Positions 26,832 to 37,786 of a stretch of DNA of 41,665 nt are shown in pieces. How positions within the stretch are numbered: position 1 is the first letter of the stretch; each line of letters opens with the position of its first letter. Below the pieces are notes generated by a model that worked only from the letters and a program-made list of their open reading frames with translations, was not told the origin of the DNA and did not search any database. The DNA is from an uncultured Bacteroidales bacterium. GTDB lineage: Bacteria > Bacteroidota > Bacteroidia > Bacteroidales > WCHB1-69. The stretch spans positions 1 through 41,665 of the forward strand of contig CAJOQK010000121.1 of NCBI GenBank assembly GCA_905236885.1, in the 5' to 3' direction. Both the position numbers and the translations under genes were made by a program.

Positions 26832-29414
26832 ATGGAAGACAACACGAATGATAAATTGCCAGAGGAGGGCCATCCGGAAAAGGAGACAATGACAAATGAC
26901 GAAGGGATGCCGTTGGGACAAATCATCCCTGTGGACATCAACAAGCAGATGAAAAGCTCCTACATTGACTATGCCATGTCGGTGATTGTCTCCCGCGCCC
27001 TGCCGGATGTGAGAGACGGTTTCAAGCCGGTGCACCGGCGTATCCTCTACGCCATGTGGGACACCGGTATCCTTTCCAACCGCCCGACAAAAAAATCGGC
27101 CAGAATTGTGGGTGAAGTACTGGGTAAGTACCATCCACACGGGGACACCGCCGTTTATGACGCCATGGCGCGTCTCGCCCAAGATTGGGTTATGCGCTAC
27201 CCGCTGGTGGACGGTCAGGGAAACTTCGGATCCATAGACGGTGACAGCCCTGCCGCCATGCGTTACACCGAAGCCCGCATGAAGAAGATTGCCGAGGAGA
27301 TGATGGTTGACATAGAGAAGGAGACGGTAGACTTCCAGCCCAACTTCGACGAATCGCTGCAGGAACCTGTGGTGCTTCCGGCCAAAATACCCAACCTGCT
27401 GGTGAACGGCTCTTCCGGAATCGCAGTGGGCATGGCCACCAACATGCCGCCCCACAACCTTTCGGAGGTGGTGGACGGCATCATAGCCTACATCGACAAC
27501 CGCGACATCACCGTGGATGAGCTGATGCAGTATGTCAAAGCTCCTGATTTCCCGACAGCATGCACAATTTACGGCTATGAGGGGGTTAAAGAGGCTTTCC
27601 GCACGGGCCGTGGCCGCATTGTCATGCGCGGCACAGTGGAGACTGAAAACGAACAGCACGCCCACGGCAGGGAACGGCTTGTCATCACCACCATACCCTA
27701 CCAAATCAACAAGGCGGAAATGGTCAAGCGCATCGCCGACCTGGTGAAGGAGGGCAAAATTGAGGGCATATCCGAAATCCGTGACGAATCCAAGAAAAAC
27801 ATCCGCATTGTCATGGAACTGCGCAAGGATGCCATTCCCAATGTGGTCATCAACAAGCTGTACCAATATTCACCGCTACAGTCCTCCTTCGGAGTCAACA
27901 ATGTGGCGCTGGTGGACGGCCGTCCCGTCACGCTGAACTTGAAAGAGCTGATCCACTATTTTGTGGAACACCGTCACCAGATTGTAATCCGCCGGTCCGA
28001 ATATGAGCTGCGGAAAGCGAAGGAACGCGCCCACATTTTGGAGGGTCTGCTGAAGGCGTTGGACATCATTGACGAAATCATCGCCCTGATCCGCGCCTCC
28101 CGTACGGTTGAAGAGGCCCGCAACGGCCTTGTGGAACGCTGGGACTTCTCCGAATTGCAGGCAGCGGCCATCGTTGAGATGCGGTTGCGGCAGCTGACCG
28201 GACTGGAGCGCGACAAGCTGCAGGCCGAATACGACGAACTGATGAAGAAAATCGCCTACCTGCAGGAGGTGCTGGCCAATGAATCACTGCGTATGGAAAT
28301 CATCAAGAACGAAATGCTGGAGGTGAAGGAAAAATACGGGGACGAGCGCAAGAGTCCGATCGAATATGCCGCCACCGACTTCCGGATTGAGGACACAATC
28401 GCCGACGAACGGGTGGTAATCACCATTTCCCATCTGGGCTATATCAAACGGACCAGCTTGGCGGAATACAAGGTGCAGAACCGTGGCGGAAAAGGTTCCC
28501 GAGGCTCCGGCGCAAGGGATACCGACTTCATTGAAAAAATGTACACGGCCACCAACCATAATTACCTCCTGCTCTTTACTGAAAAAGGGAAATGCTTCTG
28601 GTTAAGGGTGTTTGAGATTCCGGAAGACAGCAAGACCTCCAAAGGCCGCGCCATCCAGAACATCATCAACATTCCCGCCGACGACAAAATCAAGTCGGTT
28701 ATCAATGTCAAGAGCTTGACCGACAGGGAATACGTGGAGAACAACTTTGTCATACTCTGTTCCGAAAAGGGTATTATAAAGAAAACCTCTTTGGAAGCCT
28801 ACTCCCGTCCGAGACAGAACGGCATCAACGCCATCACAATCCGCGAAGGGGACAACCTGCTTGAAGCACGGCTGACCAACGGCAAAAGCATCCTCCTAAT
28901 GGCATCACACGAAGGCAAAGCCATCCGTTTCAAGGAGTCAGCCGTCCGTCCGATGGGCAGAAACGCCTCCGGAGTCAAGGCAATAACCCTCGCCTCCGAA
29001 CAGGACAGAGTCATTGGCATGATTTGTGTAGAGAAAGAGGATGACGACGTGCTGGTCGTCTCCGAAAAAGGCTACGGGAAACGTTCCTCCCTCGCCGACT
29101 ATCGGGAGACCAACCGTGGAGGAAAAGGAATAAAGACCATCAGCATTACGGACAAAACCGGAAAACTGATTGCCATCAAGAATGTGAATGACGAGGAGGA
29201 TTTGATGATCATCAACAGAAACGGGGTACTGATCAGGCTTAAAGTAAACGACCTGAGGGTCATGGGAAGGGCCACACAAGGGGTGCGCCTCATCAACCTG
29301 AAACCGGACGATGTGATTGCCGCCGTCACCCAAGTGCCTACGGAAGAGGAAGAGGATATGACACCGGAAACAACCTCAGAAACTACAGAAGAAACCATAA
29401 CAGAAAAAGAATAA
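26832..29414 (+). CDS. gyrA: DNA gyrase subunit A
   Basis: [73 protein letters not shown], GyrA-box-like QNRGGKG. Confidence 0.97.
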   Translation: MEDNTNDKLPEEGHPEKETMTNDEGMPLGQIIPVDINKQMKSSYIDYAMSVIVSRALPDVRDGFKPVHRRILYAMWDTGILSNRPTKKSARIVGEVLGKYHPHGDTAVYDAMARLAQDWVMRYPLVDGQGNFGSIDGDSPAAMRYTEARMKKIAEEMMVDIEKETVDFQPNFDESLQEPVVLPAKIPNLLVNGSSGIAVGMATNMPPHNLSEVVDGIIAYIDNRDITVDELMQYVKAPDFPTACTIYGYEGVKEAFRTGRGRIVMRGTVETENEQHAHGRERLVITTIPYQINKAEMVKRIADLVKEGKIEGISEIRDESKKNIRIVMELRKDAIPNVVINKLYQYSPLQSSFGVNNVALVDGRPVTLNLKELIHYFVEHRHQIVIRRSEYELRKAKERAHILEGLLKALDIIDEIIALIRASRTVEEARNGLVERWDFSELQAAAIVEMRLRQLTGLERDKLQAEYDELMKKIAYLQEVLANESLRMEIIKNEMLEVKEKYGDERKSPIEYAATDFRIEDTIADERVVITISHLGYIKRTSLAEYKVQNRGGKGSRGSGARDTDFIEKMYTATNHNYLLLFTEKGKCFWLRVFEIPEDSKTSKGRAIQNIINIPADDKIKSVINVKSLTDREYVENNFVILCSEKGIIKKTSLEAYSRPRQNGINAITIREGDNLLEARLTNGKSILLMASHEGKAIRFKESAVRPMGRNASGVKAITLASEQDRVIGMICVEKEDDDVLVVSEKGYGKRSSLADYRETNRGGKGIKTISITDKTGKLIAIKNVNDEEDLMIINRNGVLIRLKVNDLRVMGRATQGVRLINLKPDDVIAAVTQVPTEEEEDMTPETTSETTEETITEKE

Positions 29415-29433
29415 ACAATTAAAAACAATCCGT

Positions 29434-30609
29434 ATGAAAAAGTCAGTTATCATCATGATTGCCCTGATAAGCGCGACAACGCTTTTTGCACAAAAGCCTG
29501 CCGTCAATTCAGCGTACACCCACTACAGGAACCAATACTACGACAAGGCGAAAACCGCCATTGACAAAGCCTGCCTGCACCCTGACACCAAGGACGATGC
29601 CAAGACATGGATGTTCAAAGGCAACATCTATCTGATGCTCACCACCAATGAGAAATACAAAAAACTGTGTGAAAATCCGGTGGAAGAGGCCTACGATGCA
29701 TTCATCAAGGCGCAGCAGCTTAACAGCAGCAAGGAGTTCCAGGTGGACATGGGACAGTCCACCCCGGCCAAGGGACTAAGAACCTGCTCCCAATTGCTTT
29801 TCAACCAGGCCATTGACCTGATCAACCATGAAAATTATAAGGAAGCGCTTCGCATTGCGGAAAAATCCTACAAAGGCAATGCCAAAGACATGGATGCGAG
29901 ATACCTTTACGCCCTGACACTGGAACTGACCGGTGACACCGCCAACGCCAAAAACCAGTACCGCTCCCTTATTAATGACAAAACCAACAAGGTGGAGCCC
30001 TACATCCGCCTGAGCCAGATTTACAAGAACGAGAACGACACCACCCACGCCGTCAGGGTGATTGGACGAAAGAGCATCCTGAAAGACACCAACGGCAAAG
30101 TCAATGTGAGCTATGCCATCCATGAAGCGGGCATTTATGTCTGGGCTGGAGAAATGGAAAAAGCCACCATGGTGATGAACAAGGCTTTGGAGGCGGATCC
30201 CGAAAACTACACCCTGCTGGTGAACATGGGAACGGCAATGACCGATGCCAAACAATTTGACAAAGCCGAGGAGCTTTTGATGAAAGCCAACAGCATCAAA
30301 CCGGGCGACTACCTCATTCTCTACAACTTGGGTAACAACTACTACAACCATTACGCGGATATCTTCAACAAGATGAACATTCTGGATGTGAATGAGGAGA
30401 AATTGTATGACCAGTTGAAGGATTCCAGCCAAATCCTGTTGCGCAAGGCCCTGCCCTATCTGGAGCAGGCGGAAGCAATCGACCCCAATGACAAGAACAC
30501 CCTGATTATGTTGAAATGGGTTTATGCCCGCATCTATGCAAAAGAGGGGGATCCCGATTTCAACGCCAAACTGAAAGAGGTGAATGAAAAACTGAATGCA
30601 CTTCAGTAA
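29434..30609 (+). CDS. Tetratricopeptide repeat protein
   Basis: Signal peptide and TPR-like repeats (ATMVMNKALEADPENYTLLVNMGTAMTDAKQFDKAEELLMKANSIKPGDYLILYNLGNNY). Confidence 0.9.
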   Translation: MKKSVIIMIALISATTLFAQKPAVNSAYTHYRNQYYDKAKTAIDKACLHPDTKDDAKTWMFKGNIYLMLTTNEKYKKLCENPVEEAYDAFIKAQQLNSSKEFQVDMGQSTPAKGLRTCSQLLFNQAIDLINHENYKEALRIAEKSYKGNAKDMDARYLYALTLELTGDTANAKNQYRSLINDKTNKVEPYIRLSQIYKNENDTTHAVRVIGRKSILKDTNGKVNVSYAIHEAGIYVWAGEMEKATMVMNKALEADPENYTLLVNMGTAMTDAKQFDKAEELLMKANSIKPGDYLILYNLGNNYYNHYADIFNKMNILDVNEEKLYDQLKDSSQILLRKALPYLEQAEAIDPNDKNTLIMLKWVYARIYAKEGDPDFNAKLKEVNEKLNALQ

Positions 30610-30637
30610 TATTCCGGCAGTCCAACCTGCAATATCA

Positions 30638-30668
30638 AAGGGGTGAGGCCACAGCGGCTTCACCCCTT
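30638..30668 (+). terminator. Intrinsic terminator after the TPR gene
   Basis: AAGGGGTGAGGCC-acagc-GGCTTCACCCCTT followed by attcTTTT. Confidence 0.75.
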
Positions 30669-30737
30669 ATTCTTTTCCGGAAACTTCCAAGGAACTTCTA
30701 AAAATTCCCCTTCAAGCCGTTTCTGCCAGAACAGCCG

Positions 30738-31469
30738 CTAACGCAATGAAAAGTTGCTGCCCAAATAGACCTTTCTAACCATGGGGTCGGCAGCCAGCTG
30801 TTCAGGATTGCCCTCTTTGAAAAGCTTTCCCTCCAAAAGCAGGTAGGCATGGTCGGTGATGGCCAGAGTCTCATGAACATTGTGATCGGTAATCAGGATG
30901 CCAATGTTCTTCTCTTTCAGTTTGGAGACAATTCGCTGTATATCCTCCACGGCAATGGGGTCCACACCGGCAAAAGGTTCGTCCAGAAGGATGAACTTCG
31001 GGTCGGCAGCCAGACAACGGGCAATTTCCGTACGTCTTCTCTCACCTCCTGAAAGCTGGATGCCCTTGCTTTTACGGATTTTCTCCAGTCCGAACTCCTC
31101 AATTAGGGATTCAAGTTTTTCCCTTTGCCTTACCTTGGAGAGATTGGTGAATTCAAGCACCGACCGGATGTTGTCCTCCACGGAGAGCTGCCGGAACACC
31201 GAAGCCTCCTGCGCCAGGTAGCCGATGCCATTTTTGGCGCGCTTATACATGGGGTCAAAAGTGATATCATTGTCGTTCAAAAAAATACTGCCTTCATTGG
31301 GCTTAATCAGCCCTACAATCATGTAGAACGTGGTGGTTTTGCCAGCACCGTTGGGTCCCAACAGGCCGACAATCTTCCCCTGCTCCAGTTTCACGGAAAC
31401 ATGATCCACCACCGTGCGCTTGTGGTAAATCTTCACCAAATCTTTTGTCTGTAAGACATTCTCCTCCAT
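30738..31469 (-). CDS. lptB: LPS export ABC transporter ATP-binding protein
   Basis: [81 protein letters not shown]. Confidence 0.95.
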   Translation of the reverse strand: MEENVLQTKDLVKIYHKRTVVDHVSVKLEQGKIVGLLGPNGAGKTTTFYMIVGLIKPNEGSIFLNDNDITFDPMYKRAKNGIGYLAQEASVFRQLSVEDNIRSVLEFTNLSKVRQREKLESLIEEFGLEKIRKSKGIQLSGGERRRTEIARCLAADPKFILLDEPFAGVDPIAVEDIQRIVSKLKEKNIGILITDHNVHETLAITDHAYLLLEGKLFKEGNPEQLAADPMVRKVYLGSNFSLR

Positions 31470-32938
31470 TAGCTGAAAAGTTTGAAGATATCGTTACCGA
31501 TAATCAGTATCATTAGAATGAAGAGCAGCAGCATACCGATGGTCTGGGCATATTGCAGGAAACTTTCAGGAATCTTCTTGCCCGTCACCAGCTCCGCCAA
31601 ACAGAAAAGGGCATGGCCTCCATCCAAACCCGGTATGGGAAGCACATTCATAAAGGCCAAAATCAGGGAGAGCAGTCCGGTAATGTACCAAAAACGGCTC
31701 CACTGCCAAGTTCCTCCATAAATTTGCGCAATACCAATTGGTCCTGCCACCGAATCCTTAACTTTGTCCTCTCCGGAAAAAACTTTTCCCAACCCTTTGA
31801 TATTAAGGTACAACATTGACATGGCATCCTTCCAGCCATAGCGAAGACATTGTCCGGAGGTATAGGGGATGGTCTTGTAATCGGGTGTGCTGGCCAGTAC
31901 GCCCACCAGACCGTTGGAATCGGTTACCAAAACTTTGGAAAGGGTATCTCCGTCACGAAGAATCTGCAAACGGACCTCCTCGCCTTTGAACAAACGGATA
32001 TTTTCAGCAAACGCGCCCCAGCTAGGAGTCAGGATGGTATCGTTGATGGAGAGAATCTTGTCATATTTTTGAAGTCCGGCCTTGTCAGCAGGCATATCGG
32101 ACAGAAGGCTGTCAACATAAAAGGGATAGTTGAACGGCTGAAGGAAGGCTCCGCCTTTTTTTAGCAGGCTGTAGGCCTTGTCGGTGACCACCACATCCAT
32201 GGTGTCGCCTGCCCGCTCCACGGTGACAATTGCGCCAAAATAGATTCGTGGGGAGGTGGCATCCTCAACACGCTCCACCTCTTTCCCATCCACCAGCAAA
32301 ATTTTGTCCCCACTTTGGAAACCGATGGCACGACCGTTGGCGTAGGCATACATGCCATCGGTGACCGCCCTGTTGGGCAAATATTCCTTTTCATACACAC
32401 CCAACAGCATGGCAAAAAGTCCCACGCCTACAATCAGGTTCACAGTCACACCGGCCAGAATCACAATCAGCCGCTGCCAGGCGGGATGAGCCCTATATTC
32501 GTAAGGCTGCGGCTCGGAAGCCAAATTCTCAATGGACTGGGTCTCGTCAATCATGCCGGAAATCTGGCAATAGCCGCCGAACGGCAGCCAGCCTATACCA
32601 TATTCGGTATGTTCGGGATACTTTCTCCAGTCATCATCCGGGAGTTTGGTGACATCTATGATTTTCAGTTTCTTCTTTCCCTTTTCATCCAATACCGGCT
32701 CACCGTTCTCGTCCTTCACCTCCTCGGTGTCCGGCAAATTTCTGGAAAGGAATTTGAAACGCCATTTACCCTGGATTTTTTTGCATTTGAAAAGTGAAAA
32801 ACCGGTGTCGAAAAAAAGATAGAATTTGGTCACACGTATGCCGAAGCAACGGGCCGCCAAAAAGTGTCCGCCCTCATGCACGAAAACCAGAAGCCCCAGC
32901 CCCAAAATCAGCTGGAGTGCCATAATCAATCCGCTCAT
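31469..32938 (-). CDS. rseP: RIP metalloprotease RseP (site-2 protease, M50)
   Basis: [19 protein letters not shown] (HExxH), two PDZ-like regions, [26 protein letters not shown]. Confidence 0.95.
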   Translation of the reverse strand: MSGLIMALQLILGLGLLVFVHEGGHFLAARCFGIRVTKFYLFFDTGFSLFKCKKIQGKWRFKFLSRNLPDTEEVKDENGEPVLDEKGKKKLKIIDVTKLPDDDWRKYPEHTEYGIGWLPFGGYCQISGMIDETQSIENLASEPQPYEYRAHPAWQRLIVILAGVTVNLIVGVGLFAMLLGVYEKEYLPNRAVTDGMYAYANGRAIGFQSGDKILLVDGKEVERVEDATSPRIYFGAIVTVERAGDTMDVVVTDKAYSLLKKGGAFLQPFNYPFYVDSLLSDMPADKAGLQKYDKILSINDTILTPSWGAFAENIRLFKGEEVRLQILRDGDTLSKVLVTDSNGLVGVLASTPDYKTIPYTSGQCLRYGWKDAMSMLYLNIKGLGKVFSGEDKVKDSVAGPIGIAQIYGGTWQWSRFWYITGLLSLILAFMNVLPIPGLDGGHALFCLAELVTGKKIPESFLQYAQTIGMLLLFILMILIIGNDIFKLFS

Positions 32939-34095
32939 AATGATAATTGTTGTATTATTTCTGTTGCAATCATTCTCGATTCCTTGTCCGACCGGACAAA
33001 ATCCCCCATTTCAGGCTGTGCGATGAAAGAGGCCTTTGCCAGCACCTTTTCAATCAGCTCCGGAATCTGTAAAAACGATATTTTTTCCTGTAAAAAAGCC
33101 GCAACCGCCACTTCGTTGGCCGCATTCATGCAGCAAGGGGCGTTCCCTCCTTTGCGCATGACCTCATAGGCGATGGGAAGACAACGGAATGTTTCTTCGT
33201 CCGGCTCCTGAAAAGTCAGCGTGTGCCACTCCTTGAAGGAGAGGCTCTGCAACCGGTTCGGCAGCCGGTAAGGATAGGAAAGGGCGTACACAATGGGCAG
33301 CCGCATGTCGGGAACTCCCAACTGTGCCTTCACTGAATGGTCGGAAAACTCCACCATGGAATGGACAATGCTTTGCGGATGCACCACCACCTCAATATCT
33401 TCCACAGGAACCTGGAACAGCCAGTGCGCCTCCATCATTTCCAAACCCTTGTTCATCAAGGTGGCGGAGTCAATGGTCACCTTGCTTCCCATTTTCCAAT
33501 TGGGATGTTTCAAGGCATCGGCAGGCCTGATGTTCTGCAAATCCTCCTTTTTCCTGCCGAGAAAAGGACCGCCGGATGCGGTGAGAATCAGTTTTTCCAC
33601 CGGATTGTGCAGTTCCCCCTGCAAGCACTGGAAAATGGCGGAATGTTCCGAATCCACCGGCAGAATTGGCAGATGCCGTTCCGCCGCCAGCCGTGTGATG
33701 ACACTGCCGCCCACCACCAGCGTCTCCTTGTTGGCCAATGCGATAGGCTTGTCATGCTGCAAGGCGTTGTAGGTGGGACGAAGCCCTGCATAGCCGCTTA
33801 CAGCCACCAACACCATGTCAATGCTGCTCATCTCCACAATGTCAACAATAGACTGGCTTCCGGCAAACACCTTTATGTCATGCGGTTGTAGGGCATCAGC
33901 CACTTTACGGTACAGATTCTCCTCCTCAATGACCACAGCATTGGGCTTGAAATGCAGGGACTGCTGTATCAGCAAATCCGCATTGTGCCGTGCGGTAAGC
34001 ACCTCCACGGCAAACTCCTCCGGAAAAGCCTGAACCATTTCCAAAGCCTGTGTGCCAATGCTTCCGGTTGCTCCTAAAATGGCAATGTGTTTCAT
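32935..34095 (-). CDS. dxr: 1-deoxy-D-xylulose 5-phosphate reductoisomerase
   Basis: ILGATGSIGTQALEMV, ALANKETLVVGG, LPVDSEHSAIFQCLQGE, LTASGGPF, ATLMNKGLEMMEAHWLF. ATG at 34095. Confidence 0.97.
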   Translation of the reverse strand: MKHIAILGATGSIGTQALEMVQAFPEEFAVEVLTARHNADLLIQQSLHFKPNAVVIEEENLYRKVADALQPHDIKVFAGSQSIVDIVEMSSIDMVLVAVSGYAGLRPTYNALQHDKPIALANKETLVVGGSVITRLAAERHLPILPVDSEHSAIFQCLQGELHNPVEKLILTASGGPFLGRKKEDLQNIRPADALKHPNWKMGSKVTIDSATLMNKGLEMMEAHWLFQVPVEDIEVVVHPQSIVHSMVEFSDHSVKAQLGVPDMRLPIVYALSYPYRLPNRLQSLSFKEWHTLTFQEPDEETFRCLPIAYEVMRKGGNAPCCMNAANEVAVAAFLQEKISFLQIPELIEKVLAKASFIAQPEMGDFVRSDKESRMIATEIIQQLSL

Positions 34096-35264
34096 GCTTT
34101 TTTCCCTTGGGTTATCAGTTGTTCCAAAATTTCCGTGGTCTGTCTCCAATTGTAATGGCTCTTGACAAAGGCCAGAGCCCTGTCCGTCATCTCCTGATAA
34201 TACTCCTCATCCGTCAGAAGGTGGCAGATGGCGTCCGCATAGCCCAAAGTGCTGTTGCAGACCAACAGTCCCCCATTACCTTCCACATGCAGCGGCTTGG
34301 CCGCCAAGGGAGAGGTCACACATGGGACACGCATCGCCATGGCTTCCAACAACTTGTTCTGCAATCCCGTGCCCAAATGCATGGGAGCGACAAAAATCCT
34401 CGCCTGCGCATAATAGTCGCGCATGTCATCCACCCATCCGGTCACTGTGACATGCTCATTCCGTAAAGCCAGCACTTTGGGAGAAGGATTGGCTCCGCAA
34501 ATCACCACTTTAAGCTCCGGATAACGGTCCAACAACGCGGGAACAATCTCCTTGGCAATGAACACGGCGGCATCCACGTTGGGCAGATAGGCCATATTGC
34601 CAGTAAAAATCAAATCATATTTCTTCTCCCTGCCATTGTTTTGGTAATAGGTGAAATCCACCCCGTTAGGAACCACCACAATCTCCTCCGCACGCGGATG
34701 CCGTATGAGCGACCTGTCCACCTCGGTGATTATGGTGCAATGGTCAAACATAGGAAGCATGTCATGCTCAAAGCGAACCACCCGCCGGTATTCCGCCCGC
34801 AGCACGCCACGTTTCCACCATGCCGATTTTGGTATCATGCGGTCAATGCCCTTGGAGAAGACATCCTGGAAATCCAGGGTTTTTGGAAGTGAGAGGTCAA
34901 TGGCATAGGCTGCAGTCCGAATCAACTGGCAGTAAACATGTTCAATCCCTTTCTCCCGAATACTTGCCTGCAATTGGCGTTTGACCTTTTTGCGGAAAAA
35001 ATAGCCGCACTGCAACGGCTTCCCGCAAACAAAAAACAGGAAGGCGTTCCAATAGCGCAGCCACACTGGAAGACGGTAAATTTGCACTGAGGCGCAAAAT
35101 TCGGAGAGTATTTTCTTCGCTTCCGGATGCAACACACTGTCATTTAAGGCATACAGATGGATTTCATGATGGCGGGATAATTCCCGTATCTGATGAAAAG
35201 CCCTTAACTTATCCCCTTTTTCAAGCGGATAGGGTACTCTTGACAATAAAACGGCTATTTTCAA
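34092..35264 (-). CDS. Glycosyltransferase (GT4 family)
   Basis: LSRVPYPLEKGDKLRAFHQIRELS, VVPNGVDFTYY, LIFTGNMAYLPNVDAAVFI, GTGLQNKLLEAMAMRVPCVTSPLAAKPL. Confidence 0.92.
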   Translation of the reverse strand: MKIAVLLSRVPYPLEKGDKLRAFHQIRELSRHHEIHLYALNDSVLHPEAKKILSEFCASVQIYRLPVWLRYWNAFLFFVCGKPLQCGYFFRKKVKRQLQASIREKGIEHVYCQLIRTAAYAIDLSLPKTLDFQDVFSKGIDRMIPKSAWWKRGVLRAEYRRVVRFEHDMLPMFDHCTIITEVDRSLIRHPRAEEIVVVPNGVDFTYYQNNGREKKYDLIFTGNMAYLPNVDAAVFIAKEIVPALLDRYPELKVVICGANPSPKVLALRNEHVTVTGWVDDMRDYYAQARIFVAPMHLGTGLQNKLLEAMAMRVPCVTSPLAAKPLHVEGNGGLLVCNSTLGYADAICHLLTDEEYYQEMTDRALAFVKSHYNWRQTTEILEQLITQGKKA

Positions 35265-35471
35265 TCCTCTAACGCTTTGACGGTTTATTTACAGTTTACT
35301 AAAATGTAAAATATTTATTTTCAATCAAACAAAATATTACTATCCAAATTGCAAAAGTACATGAAAATCCAATACGGATGGCGCACAAACGACATTTTTT
35401 TCAAAATGACATACGGAGACTTCTAAAAATTCCCCATACGGCAAACAACAGCTCCCCTGTCCGAAGCCGAT

Positions 35472-35506
35472 AAAAAAAGGGAACCGGCACAAGACTGGTT
35501 CCCCTT
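35472..35506 (-). terminator. Terminator downstream of the S46 peptidase
   Basis: Minus strand GGGAACC...GGTTCCC stem followed by TTTTTTT. Confidence 0.75.
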
Positions 35507-35528
35507 CTCAAATAATGATTAAAAAATT

Positions 35529-37691
35529 TTATTTAACAATGTTCATCTCCTTTATCAGGTTCTTGGCACCGGCATAGATGTCAATTGTGAAGAGCACATA
35601 GCGCACATCCACGCAGATGCAGCGTTGCAGGTTCTCCTCAAAGTCGATGTCGCCGCTCATGGCTTCGCTGTTGCCGTCAAAGGCCAGACCGATCAGTTCG
35701 CCGTTGGCGTTGATAACCGGTGAGCCGGAGTTGCCGCCGGTGATGTCGTTGTCGGTGATGAAGCAGGTCACCAGTTCGCCCTTTTCGTTAGCATACTGGC
35801 CATAGTTTTTGGCCTGGTACAGCTCTTTCAGACGGGCAGGCACCTCAAATTCAGGATTGTTGGGATCCTCTTTCTCCATCACACCCTCAATGGTGGTGTA
35901 GTAGCTGTAGCTGACCGCATCACGAGGAATGTAGGACTTCACGTTGCCGGAGGTCAGACGGATGGTGGAGTTGGCGTCGGGAGCCATCAGCTTGTCGGGG
36001 TTCATCTGCAACAGGCCGTCCACAAACAGGCGGTCGCCGCGCTCCAGATCCTTGCTCGCATCCTGACGAGCCTTGTACAAATCCCTGTAGGTGCGGATAA
36101 TGCTCAAACCGGTCTGCATGCCCATATCCTTATCCAAGGTTTTCAGGTTGAGGTTCTCACAGAAGGCGTTCAGTTTCTCCTCGGAGGCGAAAATGGTGTT
36201 TTTCAGCATGGCATCCACATATTTTTCAAAACTGCCCTTGTATTTTTTCTCCACTGTGGCGAAAAAGTCAGGATAGTACTTGGAATCCATGTTTTTATAG
36301 ACATACTCGAACAGAGCCACCATGGTTTTGCGGTCGGTCTCCAGATTGAAATCCTTGTAAAATTCTTTGCCACGCGCTTTCACAGCCTCAGCAATCCGGG
36401 CCACCTGGTCGGAGTTGCCGTTTTGGAGCACCGCCTTCAAAGAGGAGCACTGGTAGGCGAACAGCGGCAGCTCGGGGCCGGTGAGCAGCCCTTCGTACAC
36501 ATACTGGAAAGCCTCAGCATACTCGCGACGGGCCTTGTAGGCCTTTTCAATGGCGGGAAGAGCCTCGGCATAGCGGGGATCCTTGCCCTTGGTCCATGCA
36601 GTGTAGTCAGCCTCAATCTGTTTTTTCACCTCCATGGTGCGCAAGGCGGTCAAAGCCTTGTTCTGCTCATCGGAATATTTCCAGTAGTTGGCGCAGGAGG
36701 CATACTTGGAGGCATACTGGATGCGCACTTTCGGGTCGGCGGCCATCTCCGCCTTCCAAACGTTCAGCTTGACGTCGCGGATGTCATGACGCAGACGGTT
36801 GGTCACCTGCATGGTCTCTTCCAGGCCGTAGGAGGTAACGTAACGGTCGGTGGTGCCGGGGAATCCCATCACCATGGCGAAATCACCGTCCTGCACGCCT
36901 TTGATGCTGACAGGAAGGAAGTGTCTCGGTTTCAAGGGCACATTCTCCTTGGCATAGGGAGCTGGGGAACCGTCGGGAGCGGTATAGATACGCATGACGG
37001 AAAAGTCATCGGTGTGACGGGGCCACATCCAGTTGTCGGTGTCACCGCCGAACTTGCCCATTGATGAAGGGGGTGCACCCACCAAACGGACATCTTCGTA
37101 AATGATATAGACAAACAGGAAGAACTGGTTGCCGTTGAACACATCCGCCACGTAGGCATGATAATTGGTCTCCTTCACAGCCTCTTCCGAAAGCTGGTTG
37201 GAAATCTTCTCAATGGCCTTGGCGCGTTCGGCTTCGCTCATGCCGCTGTTCAACTCTTTGAGCACCTGGTCGGTGACATCCTCCATACGGACCAAAATTG
37301 AGGCGGTCATGCCTTCGTTGGGCAGCTCCTGCGATTTGTCGTAGGCCCAGAATCCGTTGGTCAGATAATCATGCTCCACCGAGGAATGCTCCTGGATGCT
37401 GCCGTAGCCGCAGTGGTGGTTGGTGAAGACCAGTCCCTCTCCGGAAACGATTTCACCCGTGCAGAAATGCCAGAATGGGGAACCGGCGTTGCCCAGTCCG
37501 ATAATGGCATCCTTCAGGCTGGAATTATTGACATTGTAAATGTCCTCAGCCGTCAGTTTCAAACCCTGTTTGTGCATCTGCTCCATGTTCTTGTTCAGAA
37601 GCATCAGCAGCCACATACCTTCGTCCGCCCTCACCAAGGTGACATTCACCACGAGAAGCGCACTCAGAATCGTTAATGCTAACTTTTTCAT
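35529..37691 (-). CDS. S46 family dipeptidyl-peptidase (DPP7/DPP11 family)
   Basis: GEGLVFTNHHCGYGSIQEHSSVEHDYLTNGFWA, DNDITGGNSGSPVINANGELIGLAFDGNSEAMSGDI, VDVRYVLFTIDIYAGAKNLIKEM. Confidence 0.93.
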   Translation of the reverse strand: MKKLALTILSALLVVNVTLVRADEGMWLLMLLNKNMEQMHKQGLKLTAEDIYNVNNSSLKDAIIGLGNAGSPFWHFCTGEIVSGEGLVFTNHHCGYGSIQEHSSVEHDYLTNGFWAYDKSQELPNEGMTASILVRMEDVTDQVLKELNSGMSEAERAKAIEKISNQLSEEAVKETNYHAYVADVFNGNQFFLFVYIIYEDVRLVGAPPSSMGKFGGDTDNWMWPRHTDDFSVMRIYTAPDGSPAPYAKENVPLKPRHFLPVSIKGVQDGDFAMVMGFPGTTDRYVTSYGLEETMQVTNRLRHDIRDVKLNVWKAEMAADPKVRIQYASKYASCANYWKYSDEQNKALTALRTMEVKKQIEADYTAWTKGKDPRYAEALPAIEKAYKARREYAEAFQYVYEGLLTGPELPLFAYQCSSLKAVLQNGNSDQVARIAEAVKARGKEFYKDFNLETDRKTMVALFEYVYKNMDSKYYPDFFATVEKKYKGSFEKYVDAMLKNTIFASEEKLNAFCENLNLKTLDKDMGMQTGLSIIRTYRDLYKARQDASKDLERGDRLFVDGLLQMNPDKLMAPDANSTIRLTSGNVKSYIPRDAVSYSYYTTIEGVMEKEDPNNPEFEVPARLKELYQAKNYGQYANEKGELVTCFITDNDITGGNSGSPVINANGELIGLAFDGNSEAMSGDIDFEENLQRCICVDVRYVLFTIDIYAGAKNLIKEMNIVK

Positions 37692-37786
37692 ATTAAAAAT
37701 TTTTATTATTGAATTAATTTAATTTATACTATTTTTTTAATTTTTTAAATAATAGTTTTTTTTTCAAAAATGTTCAAAAATTCGGA

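Noticed and set aside
26823-27866. 347-aa minus-strand ORF
   Set aside because: Antisense to gyrA; His-rich shadow translation.
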